From positions 32,794-96,793 of the forward strand of contig CAVVIO010000012.1 of the NCBI GenBank assembly GCA_963748095.1: DNA of 64,000 nt. Reading direction: 5' to 3'. The stretch comes from CAVVIO01 sp963748095 (GTDB lineage Bacteria > Bacteroidota > Bacteroidia > Bacteroidales > UBA10428). Made by a program: the position numbers and the translations under genes. The notes below the pieces were generated by a model. The model was given only the letters and a program-made list of their open reading frames with translations, was not told the origin of the DNA and made no database searches. Positions 54,120-63,136 of this stretch are shown here, piece after piece (position 1 is the stretch's first letter; the number at the start of each line of letters is the position of its first letter).

Positions 54120-54434
54120 CTATTGCTTCCAGGGTAACCTCTCCCTGTCCGCAGCGGGCTCCACCGGAAGTTGAAGTAATAAAGGCGGATCGGTTTGTGT
54201 GAAAGTATCTATGCGGGAATACCAGTATACAGAACCATCATAAGCATCCTGAGCAAAAATAAACCATTCTGGTTCAGGTTTAAAGACTTCAATAATATAA
54301 CGATTACTTGTCGCCCAATCATAAGAACTATAATCATTAAGTAGACCGTCAATTTTAAATTTACTATATATTACAATTTTACAATTATGATAAGAAATCA
54401 TTATAATACTGTCTTTTTTCGGCACACGTATCAT
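54120..54434 (-). CDS. T9SS type A protein, middle piece
   Basis: This 104-residue frame contains the second lipocalin-like segment (MIRVPKKDSIIMISYHNCKIVIYSKFKI, WYSRIDTFTQTDPP). The correct preceding residues DITPVAGDSVL also lie in this frame. It joins the N-terminal piece at a shift near 54468 and the C-terminal piece at a shift near 54190, where the true frame reads PPFITSTSGGARCG. Confidence 0.65.
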   Translation of the reverse strand: MIRVPKKDSIIMISYHNCKIVIYSKFKIDGLLNDYSSYDWATSNRYIIEVFKPEPEWFIFAQDAYDGSVYWYSRIDTFTQTDPPLLLQLPVEPAADRERLPWKQ

Positions 54435-54460
54435 TAGTACAGAATCGCCTGCAACAGGTG

Positions 54461-55249
54461 TTATATCGTATTACCGCCAAATCCACCCCTAAACATCGTT
54501 AAATACCATTTTCCCTTCACTAAATAAGCAACAGAATCGGGACCCGAATTGCAGTCGACAATACGTGCGGTAACAGGTATTCTCTCATGGGATACGCAGC
54601 CGTTATCATTTACATCCACATAATACGTAGTGGAAGTATCCAACAGAGGAGTTACATAACTCTTTCCGGTAGCAATTGACGTGTCTTCTCGGGGATCTGT
54701 ATACCACCTGACTGTGCCGACATTTGTAATGGCATACAGTTTTACAGCACCCGGACCGCAGCGCCAGCCCCACCCGTTGTTCTCTGTACTTGTATAAGTG
54801 ATAACAGGAAAAGGATGTAAGGTAAATGTATCGATGGTTTGATAATAATATTGTACCGTATTTAATGTATCCGATGATAAAACAAAAGAGCTGTCGGTAA
54901 CCTCACTGATTATATAACCTGTTGTGTCAGGAGTTTCCGGTACCATCCATATGCGTTGATAAGTAAGGGAAGTATCATATACTATTTTGTATTTCGTACT
55001 GTCCGCAACAGTACAATTATGATAGATCAACCGGGTAATACTATCCGTGTTGACGATGTGCAGAAATTTAACAGAATCGCCTGCTGCCGGCGAAATGGTA
55101 ACAGAATCCCCATTAAGGGAATCAATTTCCGTAAGGTACCATCTGTTGTCTAATAAAGAAACTAACGTATCTGCCGTGCCCTGTGAAAAAGCGCCTTCAG
55201 TTACAAGGGCAAACAAAATAATGAATATAATATGGTGTACTGATTTCAT
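54461..55249 (-). CDS. T9SS type A protein, N-terminal piece
   Basis: The piece has a signal peptide (MKSVHHIIFIILFALVTEGAFSQ), a lipocalin-like segment (DNRWYLTEIDSLNGDSVTISPAAGDSVKF, LIYHNCTVADSTKYKI) and an Ig-like domain (GPGAVKLYAITNVGTVRWYTD, TYYVDVNDNGCVSHERIPVTARI). The next module begins with KGKWYLTMFRG. The whole gene 53662-55249 is a tandem duplication of lipocalin-like plus Ig-like units with a T9SS tail, broken by two indels. The 280-bp spacer upstream holds nothing recognised. Confidence 0.75.
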   Translation of the reverse strand: MKSVHHIIFIILFALVTEGAFSQGTADTLVSLLDNRWYLTEIDSLNGDSVTISPAAGDSVKFLHIVNTDSITRLIYHNCTVADSTKYKIVYDTSLTYQRIWMVPETPDTTGYIISEVTDSSFVLSSDTLNTVQYYYQTIDTFTLHPFPVITYTSTENNGWGWRCGPGAVKLYAITNVGTVRWYTDPREDTSIATGKSYVTPLLDTSTTYYVDVNDNGCVSHERIPVTARIVDCNSGPDSVAYLVKGKWYLTMFRGGFGGNTI

Positions 55250-55529
55250 GGCATGAATTTAAAGTAGGTTTATATTCATAATTCGTAAGATTCTCATTAA
55301 AGTTCTTTAATTCTTAACTGAAATAACCAGGAGCCTCTTAACCACTATCCATCAACAAGATACTGCTTTATTTTCAATAAAGCAAATTTTTAAATACGGG
55401 TAAACTGTTCAGGTATATGAAATGAAATGCCAGTTTGTATAGTCCTTGAAGCAAAAATGTTAGCAGATCATTATTACTCTCCCTGAATCTGTTATTGCTT
55501 ATTAATTATGATTGAATTATAATGAGGTA

Positions 55530-56192
55530 TTATTCCAGTTTCCTGATCTTTATATTCCTGAACTCGATGCCGCTGCCTTCTGACTGCAGGGCGATATAAC
55601 CACCAGTCAGCGGTTTGCCTTCTTTCAGGATGGCCGGATCGGCACCATCAGCAACGCCCCCTCCTGTCATTGGTTTGGAATATGTCAGTACAGTATCACC
55701 GTTTACCATGTGGATGATAAGAGAATCCCCGTACACGATCAGTTCACCGGTTACCCACTGATCCCATTTATAGGTTTTTGAGCCGGAATTCAGGCAGTGT
55801 TCCGGATATATTCCATCATGGAAATAAATATCGGTTCCCGGCGTGCAGACATTACCGGTAGGCCGCGAATTTCCGTCATCCGCATCTGCCAGAATCTGGT
55901 ATTCGATAGCAACGGGCCAGTCCTGGTCCTTCAGTATGGTCTTAGGGTCTTGCGAATGAAACATTACACCGCTGTTCCTGTAGGCATATTCAGGAGCATC
56001 TTTCATCCACTGGTTGGTAAAACGATATTCAAACTTCAGGTGGTAAGATGAAAATGGCTCTTTATAGAACATGTGTCCGAACTGGTTGTTAAAATCGCCG
56101 TAATCGTCATAACTCACCAAAATTTTCCCGTCTTTCACGCGAAACGTGTTGGCATAGTTATCCCCCAATTCATGATGATTGATTTTCACCAC
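55530..56192 (-). CDS. DUF1080 (3-keto-disaccharide hydrolase / LamG-like) domain
   Basis: This 220-residue domain has YYDDYGDFNNQFG-like strands, SGVMFHSQDP, WPVAIEYQILADADDGN, GTDIYFHDG and a C-terminal GGYIALQSEGSGIEFRNIKIRKLE typical of DUF1080. The start codon used here is internal. In frame upstream lie TDSDGWQSLFNGKNLDGWV, the true domain beginning, directly abutting the end of the GH140-like gene at an A5 run. It is most likely the C-terminal domain of that gene after a one-base indel. Confidence 0.8.
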   Translation of the reverse strand: MVKINHHELGDNYANTFRVKDGKILVSYDDYGDFNNQFGHMFYKEPFSSYHLKFEYRFTNQWMKDAPEYAYRNSGVMFHSQDPKTILKDQDWPVAIEYQILADADDGNSRPTGNVCTPGTDIYFHDGIYPEHCLNSGSKTYKWDQWVTGELIVYGDSLIIHMVNGDTVLTYSKPMTGGGVADGADPAILKEGKPLTGGYIALQSEGSGIEFRNIKIRKLE

Positions 56193-56241
56193 CCATCCGT
56201 CAAGGTTTTTACCGTTAAATAGGGATTGCCAGCCATCGCTG

Positions 56242-57654
56242 TCAGTTTTTCTTTATATCCGGTATTTTATACTTAAAACGGGGATTATCCAATACCAGTA
56301 CCCAATCGTTGCCAACTCCCTGCACAGGCGGAATGAATTCCATAATCTCCTGTCTTTTCACAATACCCTGTTTTGTGATCTCAGCAGTTCCCGGATTGAA
56401 CCACCATACGGATATCTTAGAGGAATTAATGCTTTTTGTACTAACAGTAATCGATTTTCCGACAGGAATATAAACCATCAGATAGCTCCCTGCACTGTCC
56501 CTGGTAGCACAGATGTGTTCCCCTTTTTCACCCTGTCCTTTTACGATAATGGTTTGATCGGGAATCCTTGTAAGTTGAGGCCGCGATTCAATCAGCGCCC
56601 GTAAATACCCTACCTGGTAAGCCCCGGGTCTGTCCAGTGCTTCGATCCAGTATCTTTCCACATGATTGATTTTATTTACACCAGGCTGGTAAAACTGCCA
56701 GATACTGTGATTACCATAGGTAACACCACATGCCCCTGAAAATACCGAACGATACGTTTGTTTTCGCACATCATAATCCCTGAAATACCCGTTTGCCGGA
56801 TCCCATGTGGGCCAGGGATTAACCGGATGATCTTCATAATTAGGTTCTGCGTCGAGTGTAGGTCTTACCGGATGTAAACTCCAGTCATGGGCAACCCATT
56901 CCCACACAGGAACATCATGGCCGGAGCCATGTCCGGACTGCATCATGTTTATGTTTAACCAATTTTCATTGGTCAGGTATTTCGACGAGGATTGCCAGCC
57001 ACTGGGGTGATAACCGATAAGTGCTTTATTCCCGCTTCCGTCAATTAAGCCGTTTGCCATAGCACGCCAAACAGGTCGCCAGTCGGAACTATCATTAACA
57101 GGTGGCCTGTCGCCACCTAAGATCCAGATAATATTAGGAAAATCCTTATAACGGTTTCCAAGCCAGAATCCGTATTTATAAGCATTTTCAGGATTAAAAA
57201 TTACCGGTCCTGCACCCCAAAGTTTAGTAACTTTATCGCCCCATGTCGGCAATAATCCCATAAACAGTCCTTCAGACATGGCCATTTTCACTACCGTATC
57301 AACAAACTGAAAATATTTTTCATTTGGTTTCAACGGATCCATATCTATCAGAGGAACATCACCATATCTGTCGGGGTTTCGAAGCCCGTCCATTTCGGAC
57401 AGTATTACGGCCTGAATTACGTCAAAACCTTTTTGCTTCCTATTATCCATATAACGTTTGATTTCATCAAGCTTCAGACGATGGAACAATTCCCAGCCAG
57501 TGTCTCCCAGCCAGAAAAACGGCGTTCCGTCTTCATATTGCAGGTAATGGCCGTTGGCCGATACCATCAGGCGCCCGTGGCTCCACTTATTTTGCCCGTG
57601 TGAAGCAATAAACAGAAAAGAAAGAATCAGCGAAAATAAAATAGTTCTTCTCAT
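56242..57654 (-). CDS. GH140-like (DUF4038) secreted glycoside hydrolase
   Basis: This 470-residue protein has a signal peptide ending ASHGQ and a DUF4038 TIM barrel: PFFWLGDTGWELFHRL, KQKGFDVIQAVIL, NIIWILGGDRPP and TLDAEPNYEDHPVNPWPTW. A putative collagen-binding C-terminal domain follows (GSYLMVYIPVGKSITV, WWFNPGTAEITKQG). GH140 includes apiosidases of pectin side chains, but relatives vary. Deleting one A at the A5 run in the stop region (~56247) would join it to the DUF1080 domain, so a two-domain enzyme is likely. Confidence 0.85.
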   Translation of the reverse strand: MRRTILFSLILSFLFIASHGQNKWSHGRLMVSANGHYLQYEDGTPFFWLGDTGWELFHRLKLDEIKRYMDNRKQKGFDVIQAVILSEMDGLRNPDRYGDVPLIDMDPLKPNEKYFQFVDTVVKMAMSEGLFMGLLPTWGDKVTKLWGAGPVIFNPENAYKYGFWLGNRYKDFPNIIWILGGDRPPVNDSSDWRPVWRAMANGLIDGSGNKALIGYHPSGWQSSSKYLTNENWLNINMMQSGHGSGHDVPVWEWVAHDWSLHPVRPTLDAEPNYEDHPVNPWPTWDPANGYFRDYDVRKQTYRSVFSGACGVTYGNHSIWQFYQPGVNKINHVERYWIEALDRPGAYQVGYLRALIESRPQLTRIPDQTIIVKGQGEKGEHICATRDSAGSYLMVYIPVGKSITVSTKSINSSKISVWWFNPGTAEITKQGIVKRQEIMEFIPPVQGVGNDWVLVLDNPRFKYKIPDIKKN

Positions 57655-57735
57655 TGCAGTCTATATTTTGTATTATCGGTATAATATTAACATCTCGATG
57701 TTGACCAGGATCGTTCCAATGTGGCAAATTGAATT

Positions 57736-58302
57736 TTAAAAATAATACTTTATTCCAAAATTTGGTGTAACAAGATCATAGTTAATGTGAAACTCTTTGA
57801 CCTTAAAATCAGAATCTTTTATGGAATGTATATTGTAGTCAATTCCTGCTAATTTCAATTCAATACTTATTTTTTTTGAAATAAAATAAAGGAAACCGAA
57901 ATCAAGACTAGTAATAAAGTAATTCAAATCACTATTTTTAAAAAATTGTTTACCTGCACCCGGTTCAATATAATATCCAAAATTACCTGAAATCAAATTT
58001 TGATATCTGTAAAAAACGGATATTAAATAACTTGTGTTTTCCATATAACCATATCCATCATAATCCCTTTCCTTAGTATAGTTAACACCTGTTTCTATAC
58101 CTAATAAAGAATGTGGGCTAACAAAAAAACCAAGTTTAAGATTAATACTTAAATCGACGAATTTCCAATTTACATTATTGATCTGCTGATTACTAAAATT
58201 AATATTCGTATTTCCCCCTAACATAATTTTCGGTTCATCCTGCGAATATGTAAAAAAATGAATTGTAAGCAATAAACCCAGAAGTGTAAGAGATCTTTTC
58301 AT
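57736..58302 (-). CDS. Outer-membrane beta-barrel protein
   Basis: The 188-residue protein has a signal peptide (MKRSLTLLGLLLTIHFFTYSQ) and about eight beta strands with aromatic girdles (LGFFVSPHSLLGIETGVNY, GNFGYYIEPGAGKQFF, DFGFLYFISKKISIELKLAG), ending LVTPNFGIKYYF. The C-terminal Phe fits outer-membrane insertion. The specific role is unknown. No operon partner is evident. Confidence 0.75.
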   Translation of the reverse strand: MKRSLTLLGLLLTIHFFTYSQDEPKIMLGGNTNINFSNQQINNVNWKFVDLSINLKLGFFVSPHSLLGIETGVNYTKERDYDGYGYMENTSYLISVFYRYQNLISGNFGYYIEPGAGKQFFKNSDLNYFITSLDFGFLYFISKKISIELKLAGIDYNIHSIKDSDFKVKEFHINYDLVTPNFGIKYYF

Positions 58303-58477
58303 TTTCTATTATTTAATATTGATTAATAAATATCAGATTTATGTCAGTCTATAAATGTTTAAAGTATCGGTAATCTATCTTTTTTGAATGTTATTTCTAG
58401 AGAACATTATAATAACTTTTATATACAAATTGAACAGCATAAATAAAACTATTTTCTGTTTTTTCATCGTTATCAAT

Positions 58478-58789
58478 TCAATTCATCAGTAAATTCCGGA
58501 TTATCCGGATTAAAAAATAAAAGCCAAGAAAAGCGAACGGAATAAGTGTAAGGACAGTCAGAGTAAGGCTTTTTATATTTTCATGCCTTATCTTTTCCCT
58601 GATTTCCGATTTGATCTTTTCCCGCACCTCGGGCGACAAAGGTTTTTCATGCAGAATATTGTGCTTATAATGAGGAGAATTAATATAATGTAACCGTAAA
58701 TTTCTGATCTTTTCACGTTGCCTTTCCAACTGATCCCTGTTATATTTGGATCTGTTGATCATATCAAAAACATGTCCGGCGAAGCTCAT
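58478..58789 (-). CDS. Small tail-anchored membrane protein
   Basis: This 103-residue protein has a basic coiled N-terminal part (RDQLERQREKIRNLRLHYIN) and a Glu/Lys helix (SPEVREKIKSEIREKIRHENIK). It ends in one C-terminal membrane helix (LTVLTLIPFAFLGFYFLI). No family is recognised. It is separated from the MscS gene by 151 bp. Confidence 0.55.
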   Translation of the reverse strand: MSFAGHVFDMINRSKYNRDQLERQREKIRNLRLHYINSPHYKHNILHEKPLSPEVREKIKSEIREKIRHENIKSLTLTVLTLIPFAFLGFYFLIRIIRNLLMN

Positions 58790-58940
58790 GTGAATGCGAA
58801 TTTGGAATTCATCACAAAATAAAAATAATATCTGAGATGACCAAAATCAGACGGATCTCAATCCAATTAAACTGTTACAGGCATTTGCCGGATCATTTTT
58901 TATATGGTTTCCAAATCATCGCATTGAAATAATCCAGATT

Positions 58941-59558
58941 TTAATTTTGGTTATGCACATGTACATCCATTTGCGGAAAAGGAATATTGAGGTTATAATC
59001 TGCAAATCTTTTGTAGACTTTCTCGTTCATGTCGAAGAAAACACCCCAGTAATCTGCCGAATTCACCCAAACCCTGACAGTAAAATTCACGGAACTGTCA
59101 GCTAATTCGGATAGTCCTATAAAACTAGTCGGTTCTTTTAAAATCCGTTCGTCTTCAGCAATGAAATCATTTATTGCTTTTTTGAAATTTTCCACATCAT
59201 CGCCGTAAGCCATTCCGAATGTCCAGTCGACCCGCCGTTGTGGTTCTTTGGAATAATTGGTAAGAGAGCTTGTTGAAAGGGGGCCGTTGGGAATAATGAT
59301 AACCTTTTTATCTACTGTGTTTAGTATGGTTGTAAAAATGCTGATTTCTTTGACTGTTCCAAGGAAACCCTGGGCATCAATAAAATCTCCTACCTTAAAA
59401 GGTTTGAAAATCAAAATTATTACTCCTCCTGCAAAATTCTGCAATGTTCCCGACAAGGCCAGGCCAACTGCCAGTCCCGCTGCACCAAGAATCGCGATAA
59501 AAGATGTCATCTGAATTCCGACCATTCCCATAACACTGATTATAACCAGAATTTTCAA
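58941..59558 (-). CDS. MscS-family mechanosensitive channel, C-terminal piece
   Basis: The piece contains the pore helix and beta domain of MscS: GAAGLAVGLALSGTLQNFAGGVIIL, FKVGDFIDAQGFLGTVKEISIFTTIL, IPNGPLSTSSLTNYS and FPQMDVHVHN. It provides turgor-release channel function. The frame is joined to 59555-59773 by one missing T near 59560, which would give VEYDLLKILVII across the junction. Full length ~276 residues is normal for small MscS proteins. Confidence 0.9.
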   Translation of the reverse strand: MKILVIISVMGMVGIQMTSFIAILGAAGLAVGLALSGTLQNFAGGVIILIFKPFKVGDFIDAQGFLGTVKEISIFTTILNTVDKKVIIIPNGPLSTSSLTNYSKEPQRRVDWTFGMAYGDDVENFKKAINDFIAEDERILKEPTSFIGLSELADSSVNFTVRVWVNSADYWGVFFDMNEKVYKRFADYNLNIPFPQMDVHVHNQN

Positions 59559-59773
59559 TAATCGTACTCGACAAGACTTTTCAGGAAAGGAACAAGCGAT
59601 GGATCAATTTTTCTCTTTTCCAGCATTCTTCCGGTACCTTTGGTAATCATTTTAACTATCCACAGACCGATTATAAGTACAACTAGCGCACCAATCATTT
59701 TGGGGCCATATTCTATAAAAAAATCAATCAGTTTATCCGTGTATTTTTGTACCTCGATAACTTGTTCATTCAT
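59555..59773 (-). CDS. MscS-family mechanosensitive channel, N-terminal piece
   Basis: This 72-residue piece starts MNEQVIEVQKYTDKLIDFFIEYGPKMIGALVVLIIGLW, the first membrane helix of MscS. It continues TGRMLEKRKIDPSLVPFLKSLV into the next helix. It stops at YDY* through a one-base shift. Upstream, 59774-60075 contains no recognised gene. Confidence 0.85.
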   Translation of the reverse strand: MNEQVIEVQKYTDKLIDFFIEYGPKMIGALVVLIIGLWIVKMITKGTGRMLEKRKIDPSLVPFLKSLVEYDY

Positions 59774-60075
59774 AATAAATTTAGTTTTTAGGTTTTTATT
59801 TTTAAGTTTTTTTAGTCTTAGTCCTGTATATGGTGGTCTCAGAACTCCACTTTTCCATTCGATAATTACAGGTCATTGTAAACAAATTACGAATATTTAT
59901 TTACATATTATTTATTTTGGGTCGATTAATGAAAATTCTTACGATTTTTTAATATTTTAAACAATTTGTGAATTATAATCTCCTGTCCGCTTTAGAATTT
60001 TTCAATCGTGATGGTTGCCACAGAACTATTTCGATTAATAATTGTCCATTATTTTTTTGACTTTACTCAGAAAGA

Positions 60076-61002
60076 TTACTTTGAATTGTTTTCAATGTTA
60101 ATAACAACATTCCCTTTTTTATGTCCCTTATCGACATACCGGTGCGCTTCTACCATCTGTTCCAGCGGATATCTCCTGTCAATAACCGGTTTTAACTTTC
60201 CTGCTTCCATTAGCTCTTTAAGAATGACAAGATCATCGAGTTTCGGACCTGAAATATGTTTATTTATAATATGTAAATAATGTCCGTGCCTTTTTAGAGA
60301 CCTTTTACATTCTGAAGCTGAAGTCTTTCCTACTGTATCAAATATAATATCATAAACCTCCCTGTTTTCTGTAAAATCTTCCTGTGTGTAATCAATTACC
60401 ATATCTGCACCCAAAGACTTCACCAGCTCAAGATTAGAAGTACTGGTTACACCTGTGACCTCAGCCCCGAAATACTTTGCAAGTTGCACCGCAAATGTTC
60501 CCACACTTCCTGACGCCCCATAGATCAATACTTTTTGGCCTTCACGGATATTGCCCTTTCTCAGAAAAGCTAATGCCGTAAGTCCTCCGATGGGAGTAGC
60601 CGCCGCTTCCTCATAGGTCATATTGGAAGGTTTCAAAGTCAACATCCCATTTTCCGGGAAACATTTATACCCGGTATAAGCTCCAAAGTTCACGGAAAAA
60701 GTAGATGCAAAAACCTGATCGCCTTTCCTGAACCGTTTAACATTTTTTCCGGTCATTTCTACTTCCCCTGCTAGTTCCATCCCCAGTATAGCCCGTTTTG
60801 GTTTTTTAAGACCAAGATATAACCGGGCAAAAAGCCATTGACCACGGGGGACGTTAAAACTTCGCATTCTTGTGTCGCCGGCTGTTACCGTCGTTGCATA
60901 TATTTTAACCAATACCTCATTGTCTTTGGGTATAGGTTTTTTTATTTCTCTTAGTTCCAGCACTTCAGGCGGTCCGTATTTTGTGTAAACAATTGCTTTC
61001 AT
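60076..61002 (-). CDS. Zinc-independent MDR alcohol dehydrogenase / quinone oxidoreductase-like protein
   Basis: This 308-residue protein has the MDR N-terminal fold (KYGPPEVLELREIKKPIPKDNEVLVKI, LGMELAGEV). It has a Rossmann domain with VLIYGASGSVGTFAVQLAKYFGAEVTGV. The structural zinc Cys cluster is absent, as in quinone oxidoreductase types. It uses NAD(P)H on an unknown carbonyl or quinone. It begins 24 bp after the XRE gene, so all three genes 60076-61705 are probably one operon. Confidence 0.85.
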   Translation of the reverse strand: MKAIVYTKYGPPEVLELREIKKPIPKDNEVLVKIYATTVTAGDTRMRSFNVPRGQWLFARLYLGLKKPKRAILGMELAGEVEMTGKNVKRFRKGDQVFASTFSVNFGAYTGYKCFPENGMLTLKPSNMTYEEAAATPIGGLTALAFLRKGNIREGQKVLIYGASGSVGTFAVQLAKYFGAEVTGVTSTSNLELVKSLGADMVIDYTQEDFTENREVYDIIFDTVGKTSASECKRSLKRHGHYLHIINKHISGPKLDDLVILKELMEAGKLKPVIDRRYPLEQMVEAHRYVDKGHKKGNVVINIENNSK

Positions 61003-61026
61003 TTTAACAGCATTAATTTTTGAAAT

Positions 61027-61257
61027 TTATTTAATGTTATTTTCTTCAGAAATGAAAGAAAATACTTCTTCCAGATGAGAGTTGAATACACGTGCAATAC
61101 GAAATGCCAGTTCAAGCGTGGGTGAATATTTTTGATTCTCGATGGCTATAATGGTTTGCCGGGTCACTCCTACTTTATCCGCCAGTTGCTGCTGGGTCAT
61201 CTCATTTGCCAGAAAACGTAATTTTCGGATGTTGTTACTTACCATACATTTGTTCAT
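61027..61257 (-). CDS. Small XRE-family regulator
   Basis: The 76-residue protein is a bare helix-turn-helix: NIRKLRFLANEMTQQQLADKVGVTRQTIIAIENQKYSPTLELAFRIARVF. An internal Met at residue 5 could also be the start. Such regulators are commonly paired with a small membrane protein of the kind encoded immediately upstream, whose stop is 1 bp before this start. It may control the operon promoter at 61758-61788. Confidence 0.88.
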   Translation of the reverse strand: MNKCMVSNNIRKLRFLANEMTQQQLADKVGVTRQTIIAIENQKYSPTLELAFRIARVFNSHLEEVFSFISEENNIK

Positions 61258-61258
61258 A

Positions 61259-61705
61259 TCAGATCCCTTTCCTGTAAAAATAGATCTTAGAAAAATCAGC
61301 GGCTACAGCGGCTATAAATCCCGAATAAATCAGTGTAACGAACATTACCCATGTCGGCATTTCTATTGCCAGCGATCCCATTGCCAGTAAGAAACCCGAT
61401 ATGAAGATCCAATGAGAAATCCTGATGGATTTTAATTCGATCAGCTTGTCCCTTTCATCAGTTATCATGGGTGCGTCTTCATTCGTAACAATTTTATTGA
61501 TAATAATAAAAACGATATGAATGATGATTTGCACCACAATTGATATCGGTATCAGCACCAGGAAGGCCTTTCCCCAGAATTTGAAATCATTTAATATTTC
61601 GGGATTCCCAGCCATATACCTGTGATATACATACAAAGAATAAAATCCAAGTATCAGTGCGGAACTGATCGAAGATACAAGCGCCCTTTTTTCATGGTAG
61701 TACAT
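61259..61705 (-). CDS. DUF2178-like small membrane protein
   Basis: This 148-residue protein has four membrane helices: ISSALILGFYSLYVY, AFLVLIPISIVVQIIIHIVFIII, WIFISGFLLAMGSLAI and VMFVTLIYSGFIAAVAA. A conserved-type loop APMITDERDKLIELKSIRISH separates the pairs. DUF2178-type proteins often travel with a small XRE regulator. A strong Shine-Dalgarno AGGAGG precedes the ATG by 6 bp and a matching promoter lies 53 bp upstream. Confidence 0.75.
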   Translation of the reverse strand: MYYHEKRALVSSISSALILGFYSLYVYHRYMAGNPEILNDFKFWGKAFLVLIPISIVVQIIIHIVFIIINKIVTNEDAPMITDERDKLIELKSIRISHWIFISGFLLAMGSLAIEMPTWVMFVTLIYSGFIAAVAADFSKIYFYRKGI

Positions 61706-61757
61706 ATTTACCTCCTTTTGTCTGTTTATTTTTACATTGTGTTAAATATTACAGACA

Positions 61758-61788
61758 CAAAGATAAATATTATTTACATAATGTCAAA
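61758..61788 (-). promoter_or_regulatory. Bacteroidota sigma-AB-type promoter
   Basis: On the minus strand TTTG (61785-61788) is followed after 19 bp by TATCTTTG (61758-61765). This matches the Bacteroidota TTTG / TAnnTTTG promoter with standard spacing. It lies ~53 bp upstream of the membrane-protein start and probably drives the three-gene operon. ATGT-rich repeats overlapping it could be operator half-sites. Confidence 0.75.
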
Positions 61789-61836
61789 TATTTTTTACAT
61801 TAAAATAGAAATTAAATATTTAAATTAAGATAAACC

Positions 61837-62172
61837 TCATATTTCATAATTTATCACTCTTTTACAGACCAGTTCAGAACTTATAACAGCCATAGGCAGG
61901 CCGGCCCCCGGAATGGTGGAGGCGCCCACATAAAACACATTTTTAAATTTCTCATCGAAATTGGCAGGCCGGAGGGCACCGATCTGTTTCATACTGTGTG
62001 ACAATCCCAGGCCGCTTCCCCGATACAGGTTAAAATTGTTTTGCCATTCGAGAGGTGTATAAATAGTTTTCGATATTATTTCGGGGACAATGTCTTTATC
62101 GATTCGCTTTGAAAAATCGGCGATGATACCATTTACAATGTCATCCTTATCACTCCAGTCGGGTTTATACAT
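61837..62172 (-). CDS. crtI: Phytoene desaturase CrtI, C-terminal piece
   Basis: This 111-residue frame has the CrtI C-terminus: IYTPLEWQNNFNLYRGSGLGLSHSMKQIGALRP, then FYVGASTIPGAGLPMAVISSELV. These are the FAD-binding and product-release signatures. It continues from the middle piece after a one-base shift at 62172 (PNLMYKPDWSDKDD is the correct reading). Confidence 0.88.
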   Translation of the reverse strand: MYKPDWSDKDDIVNGIIADFSKRIDKDIVPEIISKTIYTPLEWQNNFNLYRGSGLGLSHSMKQIGALRPANFDEKFKNVFYVGASTIPGAGLPMAVISSELVCKRVINYEI

Positions 62173-63136
62173 TCAGGTTCGGTACCGGACAGACAAAAAA
62201 CAGGCTTTCGCAGCCTTCAGGTGCACAGTCCGGGTTATGTTTCGATAACACATTCACATAATAATACGGTTTTTGTAACGAATCCGGATTACTCAATACA
62301 TTATTGGCATAATCCTCAAAATTAGATCCCAGGTAATAATTGTGATGGTTCACCTGAGGAAGTTTACTTTTTATACCCAGATAAAAAGTCAGGTACCCCA
62401 TCGTCCAGCTCATTTTATCCAGGTTCTTTTCAGAGTATTTTTTTCTATTGAAAATTTTATTCCGAAAAACGGCAGCATCGGCATTTACAACAAATCTATC
62501 AGCACTCCATTTTTTTCCTTCTTTATCCACCAGGAATTCAAGTTTCCTGCCATAACTCATATAATCGACAATTTCGGTATTATAAGTAATGTTGACATTT
62601 TCCTTTTCCAATTCATTCACAATGCCTTCTACTATTTTATACATGCCCCCTACTACATTGTAATAGCCGTCGTGCCGGAACTCGGTATAAGAAAGCAAAG
62701 TATAGATGGCCATGGTATCAAAAGGCGTACGACCCAGAAAAAATGCTACCAGTGATACGATCTGCCGTGCTTCTTTGGATGAGAAATTCCGTTTCACCTC
62801 TTGCCAGAAATTCCGGAAAAGCAACGGCACGTGTACCGGATTGACTTTCATTAAAGTAAGTATATAGGAAAACAGGGAATCGAAATTATTTTTGATGACC
62901 AAATCAACCGTATCGCGAAACAGTTTTCCGGAATTGTTGAGATACCGGATCATTTTTTCTTCAAAGTCAGGTTCCACATCGCTAAACTGGGCGGCCAGCT
63001 TTTTAATGTCTTTATATAAATAATAGGTCTTTGAACTGTCGCTGAAGTTTACAGTATACAACGGATCGAGCTCTTTATACTGAAAGGGAAGCTTTATATT
63101 GCAATCTTTTGCAAACTTCTCGAATTCGTATGACAT
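62165..63136 (-). CDS. crtI: Phytoene desaturase CrtI, middle piece
   Basis: This 323-residue frame is the body of CrtI-type amine oxidase-like desaturases: DPLYTVNFSD, GRTPFDTMAIYTLLSYTEF, GGMYKIVEGIVNELEKENV and YNTEIVDY. It inserts double bonds in phytoene for carotenoid synthesis. The three pieces together (61837-63314) give ~490 residues, the standard CrtI length. Both breaks are at short homopolymers. No crtB or other carotenoid genes are visible before the window edge. Confidence 0.9.
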   Translation of the reverse strand: MSYEFEKFAKDCNIKLPFQYKELDPLYTVNFSDSSKTYYLYKDIKKLAAQFSDVEPDFEEKMIRYLNNSGKLFRDTVDLVIKNNFDSLFSYILTLMKVNPVHVPLLFRNFWQEVKRNFSSKEARQIVSLVAFFLGRTPFDTMAIYTLLSYTEFRHDGYYNVVGGMYKIVEGIVNELEKENVNITYNTEIVDYMSYGRKLEFLVDKEGKKWSADRFVVNADAAVFRNKIFNRKKYSEKNLDKMSWTMGYLTFYLGIKSKLPQVNHHNYYLGSNFEDYANNVLSNPDSLQKPYYYVNVLSKHNPDCAPEGCESLFFVCPVPNLNV

